A stretch of DNA of 64,000 nucleotides from Phyllobacterium zundukense (GTDB taxonomy: Bacteria; Pseudomonadota; Alphaproteobacteria; Rhizobiales; Rhizobiaceae): contig NZ_CP017940.1 of the NCBI RefSeq assembly GCF_002764115.1, forward strand, positions 434,001 to 498,000, given 5' to 3'. The stretch's first letter is position 1; each line of letters starts with the position of its first letter. The position numbers and the translations under genes were made by a program. The notes under the pieces were generated by a model that had not been told where the DNA came from, did no database searches, and worked only from the letters and a program-made list of their open reading frames with translations. This document shows positions 34,362-43,532 of this stretch, in pieces.

Positions 34362-37300
34362 TTATCTCGAAAGCAGTTCGTGCAGCCGTTTCCACGCACG
34401 CGTATACCGTGCGCGGGGGGCACTTTCCGCGATGTCGTCTAAGACACTGCTCAGATCATGTGGCACGTTTCGGGGCTCAATCTCGATTATGCGATCAAGA
34501 ACTTGGAGTACCTGCATTGGCCACCGTTTTGCCAGCGTTTCTCGCTCACTCTCGGCAGTTTGTCGGGCCTGTTTATAGAGAAACAGGTCCGGATATTCGA
34601 CCGGCCTAAGAAAATCGTCCATCGCCTCGACTATCTCGGGGAACTTGTCGGGATCGTCTTCCGCAATTCGAAGCATCGTTTCTGTCGTGGCACTTGTTTG
34701 GAACTGAGCTTCCTGAGGCCAGACTTCACTAAAGAATCGTCTCCCGTAGGATTTCCACGAATCTTGCTCTATTATCTCTTTCAGGGTCCACAATGCCGCC
34801 TGTCTTCCAGCATCATCAAGTTCTTGGAGAGCTCTGCGGCATTGGGCGTTGGCAACGTATCGCTTGCTATACTTATTCCAGTAAGTGGCAATCATTAAGA
34901 ACTTTGCAGCGTCTCGCCCCAGACGTTCTTCGACAAGCCAATCGGTCCGGCTTTCAAACAAACTTAGAAAATCACCTTTTAATGAGTTAAAGAGTTCGGT
35001 ATTCTGTGGAACTCGGCCACCGAAGAGAATACCATTCCAAGCTGCTTCTGCACTTGGTGAACTAATCTTGAATATTGGAAGTACAGTGCGCTTTACCCAT
35101 TTCGGGTCTATTTCGTAAAGCCACGCTAGACGCGAACCCAATAAGGTGGCGGCATGATCGGCACCCTCTCCGACCGCCTTAAGCGTTCGTTCAAGACGCA
35201 ACGTTAATGTCTCCGGGAATTTCGACCCGCTTTTTAATTCGACTTGTGCCAGATTATCAAGCAGCGCTTCGACCAGTACTCCCACCGGTGCGTTGATGGC
35301 ATGATCGATTGTCTTTCGCGATTTCTCTACGACGTGCCCTCCTACGGTTATCTCGCCCAGACCGCTTTCCGTCGCTTTGGCGCCGCTGGCGTCGAGTTCA
35401 GAAAATAGGCGGTCCCAAACATCAAGGAATAGAGGCGACATGGGAGCCACCCGCTTAGCCAGATGCGTTTTGACCCATGAGGCGATGTCATACCTTAAAT
35501 CAAACTGGATGGAAGTCGGCAACTTAGAAACCCGGCGACTGCATAGTTCCAATAAACGGAGCGACGTATTCTCGGGCCAACCGTGCAGTAAGTCCCTCCA
35601 AAACGCTGTTGGAAATCTCCCGTGACGCTTCTCGAAACTAAGAGCAGCAATTGCACGGGCGGGTCTTTCGCTTACCAAGCCGGCAAATGGTGCGTACTCT
35701 ACAAAATCCTCAAGGAACCTACCTGATCGCCTCTCGGCAGTTGGAATAATATCGGCCAAACTAAGGTCCAGTAGCTCATTGGCGTCCTCACGACGCTCAA
35801 TACTTCCGCCGCGGCCGTCAAAGTCTCTGTCAGCATTTGTCTCCCAAGCTGGGTTCCAATTCGGTGAAGCGCGTTTTGCTTCTAGAACAGCCACCGCGTC
35901 CTCGGAAAGTCGGCAACCGTTTTGTTCAAGCCAACCCAACCGTTCGGCGATTAGAGATGTGTTTCTCGATTGAAAGTCTTCAGTGCTTTCGTGTTCGGAT
36001 GGCTCGCGGCCTCTCCGGACGAGCTGTTCTATCTCAAATGCTTCGCTGGCGGAAAAGTCCCGCCAGCGATCACGAAGGAGATGGAGAAGCTCTCTCTGTA
36101 GGTGAATATTCCAAAAGGATTCGTTCCTCAGCGAAAGTACGCCGTCGGAGACCTCGGCCCCCGAAAAAAGCTCGCGCTTAGTCCAGGAGAATATTCTGAG
36201 TTTGTCGAATATATACTTTTCTTGTTCTGGCCACTGTTTGGCTTCTTTTTTTGCGTGGTCGGGATGCACAGCACACAATCTGTCAAACAGACTAACAGCC
36301 CAAGAGAACGTGCCTTCGATGCCCTCGTTGCGCACGAAGGGACGGCCCGGCCGTTCATCGGGATTAATCGCGGGCAAATGAAAGAACCGCGATCGGTCGC
36401 CCGTCTCGGCTAGTAGCCCGGACGCATGTTCAAGAGATGCGCGTACAATTCTGAAAACGTCTGGAAGTATTTCGTCTGGCGTTTCGATATCGGCGCCGTG
36501 TCGAGATGTGTATTGCACTTCCAATCGAACAAGATCGGTCACATCAGTTACGAATTCGGCATTGGGGGGTGTAGCGGTTCGCCGCGCATAACGGCTCAAG
36601 TTGAGCCTTGGCCAAACTACCCCCTCGAACAAACGGAGTATGGTAGGCGTCCACCCTTCACGGACCAAACGCCTCGTAAAACCAAACCAAGCATTATCAT
36701 GAACATCTATACCAATGGATTTCTGGATTTCGGCTAGGAGGCTCCAAGATCTCAACGGCCCAGCTTCAAAATTCACGCCGTGCCCCTCAAGACGTCGATT
36801 GACGCCCGTCATTAATTCGGGGTGCAGTTGTCGTTGCCTTGTCGCCCACCATATGGCTGCGGGCTCGTGCGCTACTCGTTCAAACCAGTGCGAAAGAAAT
36901 TGGAGCCTTCGCGGGAAAGGCGTGCTCTGTGGGAGGTTAAAGCCCGACAATCTCGTATACGCTGAGCCTCCACTATCCTCCGGCAAAGAACCAAGCAGGT
37001 CTATACCTTCTATTTGCGCTCGATTGTTGGAGGGGTCCGGGCGTGGCGGGTCGTGGTCCAGACCATATTCGACCAATGGATCAACTTGTTCCTTTTTATC
37101 GTCCCATCCTTCTTCTGATGGCTCACCATACCGTGCAAACTTATCGAAGACGCAAAGCCACTCGGCTGACGGGGCCGGATCGGTAGTAGCAAATGCTTTT
37201 GCCCCTTTCCGATTAGAAACCAAAGACGCGATTTGGCCTCGTTGAAAGGCCATGAGATCGCGAGGGCTTTTTTGAGCGAGTTTCAGAAGGTCAGTCGTCC

Positions 37301-38177
37301 ATAAGCCGGGGTCATCTGATCGTGTAGCCCACAATTCCAAGGTGCCCCAGAGGTCGTCAAAGCTGTCAAATGGTATACCTTGTACCCCAAGATCGCGCCA
37401 CTTCGCCCGGACGGTTCGCTCATCACCCCGATCAAAAGCATAGATTGTTCGCAACTTTGCGGACGTGCTTGCGTTGAGGCCCTCCAGTAAGTAGCGAATT
37501 GGAGGGTCACCCGCCGAATAGCCCAACAACACAACGACGCGTTGCTCCAAAAGCTTTCGGATGAAATTGGTTGCCCAGCCATCTGCCAAATACGCGCGAC
37601 CGAAGTCGCTGGAACCAAGAATAAGTGCGCTTGATTTCCGTTGCCTATCCGCTGCCGATCTTAGACGCCCGTGAAGATAAACAATACCAGTAGGGGGCTG
37701 ATCAACCATAATATCAGGCAACATTGGCGGGACCCAACGCGTCAAACCTTTTTGGGCCTGCTCGAACAACAGGTCGAAGTTGGTGGTAATTACAAATGGA
37801 TTGCCATCAACGTCTTTCGATAGTCGCAACACCGTCTTATGCTTTGAAGCATCGATTGTTCGCTTTGACCGCAATAGTTGCGTTACTTCTTTCTCAACCT
37901 TTTCCGATGTGTATTCTCTTTGGATCATCCCAAACACTTGGTCCAAAGGCGGCGCCAATTCGGGATCATCCGCAGCAAGAGCAGCGCGCATTTGTGTCAT
38001 TATTTTTGCGGAGGGATGGGCCCCGAGTTTTTGTATAGTCTTCTTTGTTAAATCGAAGAAGCTCGGCAAACCAGCGGGGATGGAAATTCCTGCGCCGCAA
38101 AAGAACACTACTTCCCCTTGTTCTTGTTGAATCAAAAGTTCATTTGGTATGTTGGGACCTTCGGCTGAAAAACGCAA
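34362..38177 (-). CDS. SIR2-domain protein, defence-associated sirtuin-like (DSR type)
   Basis: A 1271-aa protein from a TTG start at 38177 with GGAG about 8 bases upstream. The N-terminal SIR2_2-type domain (about 15-250) has FFCGAGISIPAGLPSF (NAD loop, about 25-40), VITTNFD (129-135, with N133 and D135), the catalytic His in VYLHGRL (H169), and VVVLLGYSAGDPPIRYLL (about 214-231). About 1000 residues of mostly helical sequence follow without a recognised domain. This plan matches bacterial defence-associated sirtuins, which deplete NAD on phage infection. It is AT-richer than the core genome and sits in an integrase island, consistent with that role. Confidence 0.85.
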   Translation of the reverse strand: MRFSAEGPNIPNELLIQQEQGEVVFFCGAGISIPAGLPSFFDLTKKTIQKLGAHPSAKIMTQMRAALAADDPELAPPLDQVFGMIQREYTSEKVEKEVTQLLRSKRTIDASKHKTVLRLSKDVDGNPFVITTNFDLLFEQAQKGLTRWVPPMLPDIMVDQPPTGIVYLHGRLRSAADRQRKSSALILGSSDFGRAYLADGWATNFIRKLLEQRVVVLLGYSAGDPPIRYLLEGLNASTSAKLRTIYAFDRGDERTVRAKWRDLGVQGIPFDSFDDLWGTLELWATRSDDPGLWTTDLLKLAQKSPRDLMAFQRGQIASLVSNRKGAKAFATTDPAPSAEWLCVFDKFARYGEPSEEGWDDKKEQVDPLVEYGLDHDPPRPDPSNNRAQIEGIDLLGSLPEDSGGSAYTRLSGFNLPQSTPFPRRLQFLSHWFERVAHEPAAIWWATRQRQLHPELMTGVNRRLEGHGVNFEAGPLRSWSLLAEIQKSIGIDVHDNAWFGFTRRLVREGWTPTILRLFEGVVWPRLNLSRYARRTATPPNAEFVTDVTDLVRLEVQYTSRHGADIETPDEILPDVFRIVRASLEHASGLLAETGDRSRFFHLPAINPDERPGRPFVRNEGIEGTFSWAVSLFDRLCAVHPDHAKKEAKQWPEQEKYIFDKLRIFSWTKRELFSGAEVSDGVLSLRNESFWNIHLQRELLHLLRDRWRDFSASEAFEIEQLVRRGREPSEHESTEDFQSRNTSLIAERLGWLEQNGCRLSEDAVAVLEAKRASPNWNPAWETNADRDFDGRGGSIERREDANELLDLSLADIIPTAERRSGRFLEDFVEYAPFAGLVSERPARAIAALSFEKRHGRFPTAFWRDLLHGWPENTSLRLLELCSRRVSKLPTSIQFDLRYDIASWVKTHLAKRVAPMSPLFLDVWDRLFSELDASGAKATESGLGEITVGGHVVEKSRKTIDHAINAPVGVLVEALLDNLAQVELKSGSKFPETLTLRLERTLKAVGEGADHAATLLGSRLAWLYEIDPKWVKRTVLPIFKISSPSAEAAWNGILFGGRVPQNTELFNSLKGDFLSLFESRTDWLVEERLGRDAAKFLMIATYWNKYSKRYVANAQCRRALQELDDAGRQAALWTLKEIIEQDSWKSYGRRFFSEVWPQEAQFQTSATTETMLRIAEDDPDKFPEIVEAMDDFLRPVEYPDLFLYKQARQTAESERETLAKRWPMQVLQVLDRIIEIEPRNVPHDLSSVLDDIAESAPRARYTRAWKRLHELLSR

Positions 38178-38293
38178 AGATATGCTCCAAGGGTTGCTAA
38201 TTGCACGGCACTAATTGTGTGATCATGCATAGAAACCTTGAGTCGGGATAGGCCTACAAGGGCCATTTGCGGGCCCGCTCGGGGTAACGCCCC

Positions 38294-38842
38294 TCAACGG
38301 ATATCTGTGGTTGCTGACATGAATTTCAAATTGGCCTTGTACCAAGAGTGGCCCCACAAGTAGCGATCGCAATCGCGCAAGGAAAAGCCTTCTGGGGCCT
38401 GCCCCCGCACCCGTTTGCGGAATTGGTTGTAGCCGTCCCAGATTGAATCAAAATTCGTTCTGTTGGCGAGCTTGATACCGACTTCCTCACCAACCCGAAA
38501 ATCATAGACTGTGAATTGTTCGGGGTAGAGAATGGTCAATATGGCTGTTGCCGTCGGCAAGCGAAAATCCCAATCCTGCATCAGAAAGCGCAATTGCTCC
38601 CTTTCATCGGGCGCCCGGAATAAACCCTCGGCTATCGCAGCAACAGCCCGCTCAAATGTTCCAGATTTTTTTATAAGACGATCGCGCTGGTGCGTTTTCT
38701 TTCGGTTAGCTTTCCATACAAGGATCGAGAAGAAACCAATTGGCTCGATGGCTCCGCTATTGCGAAAATTAGGTCCAACGACTTCGAGAAGATAACGCTC
38801 TAGATCATAGTATTGGCGGTAGTCGATACTCGCTGTGATCAC
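38294..38842 (-). CDS. small protein with glycosylase-fold-like core
   Basis: A 182-aa protein from a GTG start. The segment DWDFRLPTATAILTILYPEQFTVYDFRVGEEVG (about 90-121) resembles the core of HhH-GPD-type DNA glycosylases of the OGG-like family, with the Asp at about D114. The C-terminus YNQFRKRVRGQ...CDRYLWGHSWYK is polar and aromatic. The family is common in bacterial accessory regions and its activity is unknown. It lies 116 bp upstream of the SIR2 gene in the same direction, so it could be part of the same unit. Fold assignment is inference by eye. Confidence 0.5.
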   Translation of the reverse strand: MITASIDYRQYYDLERYLLEVVGPNFRNSGAIEPIGFFSILVWKANRKKTHQRDRLIKKSGTFERAVAAIAEGLFRAPDEREQLRFLMQDWDFRLPTATAILTILYPEQFTVYDFRVGEEVGIKLANRTNFDSIWDGYNQFRKRVRGQAPEGFSLRDCDRYLWGHSWYKANLKFMSATTDIR

Positions 38843-38941
38843 TAATATGCCTTATCGGTTCGCATTGTTGGTGTCTCTGATTTGATTCAAGCATTCAAAT
38901 CCACAGTTTTGCAATTTTTTTATGTAGCGAGATAAGGAGCT

Positions 38942-38982
38942 AATCTAGAACTAGCACCCGTCATAACCCCCTACCGGGGGGG
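38942..38982. repeat. 41-bp island repeat, copy 2
   Basis: Begins AATCTAGAACTAG and ends in CCCCCTACCGGGGGGG, the same length and layout as the repeat at 33692. It sits just past the stop of the gene at 39005. Confidence 0.55.
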
Positions 38983-39004
38983 TAAATACAATCGCCACAA
39001 TATA

Positions 39005-39547
39005 TCAAAGGGTGACTGACCAAACTTTGACACCGTGTTGTTCAAACTGCTCAAGCCGCTCGGTTCGTTCGAACTTTGGAACCATGAAGAAAACGTACCG
39101 GTTCAACTCGCCGCGTAGCGCTAACTTCGCTAGATCTTTCTGTAGTTTTCGATTGCTGTTGACGCTGACGGCTGCGAATATCTCTGCCCCCACCAAGTCG
39201 GGTTCGATACTCATTATATCGAGGTCTTGCGACGCGTGCGCGCCGGGTGCTAGCGCGTAACCGCCTGCTTCTGGATGAAGTGCGAGTAATTGTTTTGCAG
39301 CCAGCAATGCAGTCGCGAATGTCCAAGTTTGATTGATCTGCTCAACTATATTCAATGGACGATCGTCAAGCGGATGGAACCCCACCGGACCGAATTTCAT
39401 CTGTTTGAACAATTCGAGCGGTTCGCCTGAGAAGGAAGCAATCCAGTTGTGCGCACGCGCCGCCGAAGCACGAACTTCGTCCAACAAAAGATCGGCCTCT
39501 GTGGTGGAACGTATGATAATGAGGGAACTGCGTGAGACTGTCTTCAT
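39005..39547 (-). CDS. unknown island protein, possible nuclease-fold
   Basis: A 180-aa protein without a family I can name. It starts MKTVSRSSLIIIRSTTEADLLL. The stretch PGAHASQDLDIMSIEPDLVGAEIFAAVSVNSNRKLQKD (about 101-138) has acidic residues D108, D110 and E122 and a following RYVFFMVP strand, which could form a PD-(D/E)XK-like core, but the usual Lys after the Glu is absent. Activity would therefore be doubtful. Same direction as the SIR2 gene. Only a first-pass structural guess. Confidence 0.55.
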   Translation of the reverse strand: MKTVSRSSLIIIRSTTEADLLLDEVRASAARAHNWIASFSGEPLELFKQMKFGPVGFHPLDDRPLNIVEQINQTWTFATALLAAKQLLALHPEAGGYALAPGAHASQDLDIMSIEPDLVGAEIFAAVSVNSNRKLQKDLAKLALRGELNRYVFFMVPKFERTERLEQFEQHGVKVWSVTL

Positions 39548-39635
39548 AGACCGCCGCTTGTACGATGGGTTGTTGGCATAGCTCGAGGGAGCACGTCGAT
39601 ATTCAGCAGGTTACCTTCCGTAGGATGGGGCCTAT

Positions 39636-40370
39636 TCAAAAGGGTATCTCGTCGTCGTCCTGTAATGGTCGGGAGAACGCGCCGTCCTTTTTGGTGCTCG
39701 GTGGTGCGGGGGCAGGCAAAGCTTTGGGAACGGGTGGTGCTCCTAGCCGCGCGTTCTCCGCGTCTTCTGCTTCCTTGTCCTGCCCGATAAGGCTAGCGAT
39801 GGTGGTAATCGCCTCCGGGGCGTCGGCTAAGAAGCTCGCCCCCGTTGTAATGCCAACGCTTATGAACGCGATAATTGCCATCGTCTTCGCGAAGCTTACA
39901 CGAGGTTCATTAATCTCAGCCGCGAGCGCATTCAGCTTGTCGATTAAGGAGCGTCGTCGCGCGTCGGGCATGTCAGCGTTCTCTATAACATCCCTCAACT
40001 TTCGCATTTGTAACTCTATGCGCCCCCTCGTGCGCGCGGAGAGGCGTACAGAACCGGCCTGATTGGGCGTGCGCCTCAACCGTATACGCGTTGATGCTGC
40101 GCTGGCGTCGAGCATGAACCGATTTAGGCCTTCCGATGGGTCACTCAAATGAGAAGGATACTCTACACCTTGGATGCCGAGTTCGGTCGCTGCTGTCGCT
40201 ACCAAGGTCATGTATTGGGAGCGTATTAATGCATCGAAGGAGGCGGGCGTTTCGTGTGAGATAACGCTGTTCATGTTGCGTCTGCACGTTGCTTCGATAA
40301 TGACAAACTTCAGTTCCGGTTCTTCGGGAAGATTGTGGTAATCCTCTTCCGTCATCAGATCAAATTCCAT
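39636..40370 (-). CDS. membrane-anchored protein with an SSB-like C-terminal tip
   Basis: A 244-aa protein from the ATG at 40370, chosen for a GGAGG site 8 bases upstream. N-terminal part with an acidic MEFDLMTEEDYHNLPEEPE start. A long helix with many charged residues (about 115-158) precedes one membrane segment (about 162-182). A Pro-rich linker follows, and the chain ends QDDDEIPF. That tip is the motif by which single-stranded DNA-binding protein recruits its partners. No OB fold is visible, so this is not an SSB. It may dock on SSB-binding host factors; function unknown. Confidence 0.6.
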   Translation of the reverse strand: MEFDLMTEEDYHNLPEEPELKFVIIEATCRRNMNSVISHETPASFDALIRSQYMTLVATAATELGIQGVEYPSHLSDPSEGLNRFMLDASAASTRIRLRRTPNQAGSVRLSARTRGRIELQMRKLRDVIENADMPDARRRSLIDKLNALAAEINEPRVSFAKTMAIIAFISVGITTGASFLADAPEAITTIASLIGQDKEAEDAENARLGAPPVPKALPAPAPPSTKKDGAFSRPLQDDDEIPF

Positions 40371-40612
40371 GCACGTCCCTCCTACTATGTTCGCAATATA
40401 ATGGTGACTAATCGATTGCGCCATCTAACGCGAAGGCTGTCCCCAAGCGCGTTTGCTTTTGCAGCTTCGCGCCTTCGTGTGGTCTCGTTTGGGTATACTC
40501 CAGCGAGGCGGTGCGATGAGACGGTTTTTATGTCTCAATAGGGTTGACTACAATATTGCAAGACACTAATCACTAAGGGTCTAGAGCCAAATGAGACAGG
40601 AGACCCACTTCT

Positions 40613-41167
40613 ATGCCTACCTATGGATATGCCCGCGTCAGTACCACCGAACAGGATTTGACTATTCAGCGCGAAGCTCTTCGTAATGCTGGCTGCGAGA
40701 TCATACGCGAAGAGAAGCGCTCAGGAACAACGCGAGAGGGTAGGCAAGAGCTGGATACTCTCCTCGCTTTCCTTCGTCCCGGAGATACTCTGATCGTCAC
40801 GCGTGTTGATCGTCTGGCGAGGAGCATCGGCGACCTCCAAGACATCGTACGCGCGTTGAAGGCCAAGGGCGTAGCTGTCAAAGCAACTGAGCAACCCATC
40901 GACACGAGCACGGCGGCCGGAAAGGCCTTCCTCGACATGCTCGGCGTGTTTGCGGAATTCGAAACGAATCTCCGAAAAGAACGACAAATGGAGGGGATCG
41001 CAAAGGCCAAAGAGGCAGGAGTTTACAAGGGCCGAAAGCCGTCCATCGATCCTATGACGGTCAAAGCTCTTCTTGGGGAGGGGCTCGGGGCCACCGATAT
41101 TGCGAAGAGGCTCGGTATAGGGCGCGCCAGCGTATACAGGGTCATAGGCAGCGAGGGGATTGAATGA
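40613..41167 (+). CDS. serine recombinase, resolvase/invertase family
   Basis: A 184-aa resolvase. The catalytic Ser is S10 in YGYARVSTTEQD. The conserved DRLARS (about 65-70) and ATEQPIDTSTAAGKAFLDMLGVFAEFE (about 92-118) blocks and the C-terminal helix-turn-helix GATDIAKRLGIGRASVYRV (about 159-177) are intact. It likely acts on a res site in the 190 bp upstream, where an inverted GCAATAT / ATATTGC pair is seen. It faces away from the SIR2 cargo and towards DUF1254. A broken relative lies at 43031. Confidence 0.92.
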   Translation: MPTYGYARVSTTEQDLTIQREALRNAGCEIIREEKRSGTTREGRQELDTLLAFLRPGDTLIVTRVDRLARSIGDLQDIVRALKAKGVAVKATEQPIDTSTAAGKAFLDMLGVFAEFETNLRKERQMEGIAKAKEAGVYKGRKPSIDPMTVKALLGEGLGATDIAKRLGIGRASVYRVIGSEGIE

Positions 41168-41318
41168 CGGGCGAACCTCATCAGGGTCACCCCATTTCCG
41201 CATCACGCCACGAAGATGCTTGTGCACTAGCAAATCACAGTTTTCCGACGTTCCGCTCTAAAGCGGTCGCTGGCGCGGAACTTGAACCTAATCCACGCCA
41301 GCATTTCTGCTTGAAAAC

Positions 41319-42785
41319 TCACTGAGCCACCAAACTTGGAACCTGCACCGCCTTCGTGACCGGCGGCGGGTTCCATTTGCCAATGAGCACCTCGGATTTC
41401 GGAGCGTACATGCGCATCAACAAATTAAATGGCGTCTTGGGCGCAGGAAGCCAGTTGGCTTCCTTGTCCTTCCCCGGGCTCTCATTCTGGATATAAAGAT
41501 CAAGGGAGCCATCTGCATTGTATTCGAACGGCATCCAGCTGCTGACCGCAAAGCGGTTCAGGCTGTTTCCAACCTGAAATCCCTCTGTATCGTAAAGGGT
41601 AATTGACCAGAAAGCGCTCACCGGAGGCATGGCGTTTTTTTCAAAAGTTAAGGTGTATTTGTTTGCGCCATCAAGCGGCTTCCCGGATTCATCGGCGAGA
41701 TTCATCGGGTAAATGGCGTCCTCGGGCACATTCGCTCCAAGTCCCTGCTGAGCAAGAATAGCTCGCTTCAAATAATAGGTGCCGTATACACCCACAGTAT
41801 CGGTGTTCATCGCCCAGCCGTTCGCCACCCGAGCCAGCGTCGGCAGCTTCCATATCATCAGCCTCTGGGCATCTTGCGGTGCACTCTCCAGCGCCTTCTG
41901 AACGGCCGGATCGAGCTTGCTCATGTCAAAGCTTTTGCCTGGCTCAATTCCGATCTTCTTCATCTGTGCGAGGATGGGTTCGTCGGTAATGTGCGGAGGC
42001 TCAACCTTGAGCAATTCGGCCGCGTAGGTGAAGTATTTATCGGCTGCCATGGTGTCAACTTGGGTCTTTGGCGGGGTCTTCATATCGATGTTCGGGTCGA
42101 TTTTAACCTCGACAGGCTTAGGGGTCTTCCCCCACTCCGAGAGCAACGTGACCTTATACCCGTCTTGAATTTTATGAACCGCATCGTAGTCCGGCGGGCC
42201 GTCGGTCTTGGTGCGGCCGATTACCCAGACATGTGGCGTTGGCGCATCAATGCGCTGAGTGCCTTCCGGAAGCTTGAACTCGTCGATAAACTTGTCCCGC
42301 AAATCCGGCCTCCAGCCCGGCGGCGTCACCAGAAAATTGCCCGCTTGCGTACCCGTCGTTCGCCAACCCGGCGATGCAAACGCATCAGTCCACATGTCCA
42401 GCATCGGCAGAAGATAATAACGTCCATCGGTATCCGGGGCAGTGATGACGACAGGCTCCTTCGTCATGTCGAGCCATGCAATGGAATACAGGGTATCAAA
42501 GTTGGAGCGGACAACACCCTTGAAATCCGCTGGCGGGTAGGCGGGAACGTTGGTGAACATGTTCATCGGGCCTTTGCCAAACACCTTGCCCGGTTCGACA
42601 TTGGTGAATGTCGTTCGGGAAATGTCCATCGACAAGAGCGGATAGAAATAAATATAGGCGTCCACTGCAATCGCGTGTGCCTCCTCCTCGGTGATTGCTG
42701 GCTGTGAGCTTTGAGCTATCGCCCCTTGCGTTAGTGTTGGGCCTAAAAGAAGACCCAAGCATAGTGCAGTCGCCATCCTGTTCAT
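41319..42785 (-). CDS. DUF1254/DUF1214 secreted protein
   Basis: A 488-aa secreted protein. The signal peptide MNRMATALCLGLLLGPTLTQGAIAQ is cut near residue 25. DUF1254 spans about 30-190 (DAYIYFYPLLSMDISR; FDTLYSIAWLDMTKEPVVIT), and DUF1214 about 370-480 (FWSITLYDTEGFQVGNSLNRFAVSS). The family is widespread; no biochemical role is settled. It is bracketed by the intact serine recombinase and its truncated relative, so it may have come as a separate cassette. Confidence 0.87.
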   Translation of the reverse strand: MNRMATALCLGLLLGPTLTQGAIAQSSQPAITEEEAHAIAVDAYIYFYPLLSMDISRTTFTNVEPGKVFGKGPMNMFTNVPAYPPADFKGVVRSNFDTLYSIAWLDMTKEPVVITAPDTDGRYYLLPMLDMWTDAFASPGWRTTGTQAGNFLVTPPGWRPDLRDKFIDEFKLPEGTQRIDAPTPHVWVIGRTKTDGPPDYDAVHKIQDGYKVTLLSEWGKTPKPVEVKIDPNIDMKTPPKTQVDTMAADKYFTYAAELLKVEPPHITDEPILAQMKKIGIEPGKSFDMSKLDPAVQKALESAPQDAQRLMIWKLPTLARVANGWAMNTDTVGVYGTYYLKRAILAQQGLGANVPEDAIYPMNLADESGKPLDGANKYTLTFEKNAMPPVSAFWSITLYDTEGFQVGNSLNRFAVSSWMPFEYNADGSLDLYIQNESPGKDKEANWLPAPKTPFNLLMRMYAPKSEVLIGKWNPPPVTKAVQVPSLVAQ

Positions 42786-43030
42786 GTCGTCCTCCTGTTT
42801 GCGACCCAGATTGCTTTTGGCGTCATCGGCGCAGTCGTCGCTGGCTCCTTGTCGGTGGCAGGGCGGATACGGCTCGTAACCGCCTAAAACAAAAAATCGG
42901 CAATTAACGTCACGTTCGACCTAGCGGTCGTATTCATAAATCGTGCAACGGACTTCCATTGAAGGAATCCATCGAGGGTCAGTCTGGCTTCTAAGAATAT
43001 CAGCAAAGCAACGCAATAATGTGTCACAGA

Positions 43031-43408
43031 GCGCGGTGCTACCGAACAAGATTGATCAGTCAGCGAAAACACAAGTACGTTACTGTAACAAACGCCCCTT
43101 GTGAGCAGAACATACCTTTGGTCGTGCTGGCAACCGAGCAGCCGATTGATACCTCGACCGCAGCAGGGAAAGCCTTCCTCGATATGCTCGGCGTGTTCGC
43201 GGAGTTCGAGACCAATTTGCGCCGCGAGCGCCAAATGGAGGGCATCCAGAAAGCAAAGGTCAAAGGCGTCTATCAGGGGCGCAAGACTTCGATTGACGTT
43301 GATCAGGTCGGGGCTTTGCGGGACAGCGGTAAAGGCGCGACAGAGATAGCGCGCGTGTTGAAAATCGGCAGGGCGAGCGTTTATCGGGTGCTTACAGACA
43401 TTGCTTGA
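43031..43408 (+). pseudogene. broken serine recombinase gene
   Basis: Residues from ATEQPIDTSTAAGKAFLDML through the C-terminal helix-turn-helix (about 43130-43408) match the recombinase at 40613 closely. Upstream, about 43031-43065, a trace of its N-terminus (GCTACCGAACAAGATTGATC) remains, with an in-frame stop. The middle, including most of the catalytic domain, is missing. The catalytic Ser region is not preserved, so the product is inactive. Confidence 0.85.
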
Positions 43409-43430
43409 ATGAAGTTTTTAGAGGCAAAGA

Positions 43431-43455
43431 AAAACGCGCCGTGGAGGCGCGTTTT
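43431..43455. terminator. bidirectional Rho-independent terminator
   Basis: The stem AAAACGCGCC / GGCGCGTTTT with a 5-nt loop is followed by GTATTTTT. It lies after the recombinase remnant (+) and past the DUF5681 gene (-). Confidence 0.75.
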
Positions 43456-43532
43456 GTATTTTTGGGCGGTGTGCTATCGGAATTTTCGAGAAACGCGCTG
43501 CGTGACCGCCTATGGCCGTTTTCAAGTGTGTT

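Noticed and set aside
41186..41318. Possible small gene between recombinase and DUF1254
   Set aside because: The only frames are antisense or lack a ribosome site.
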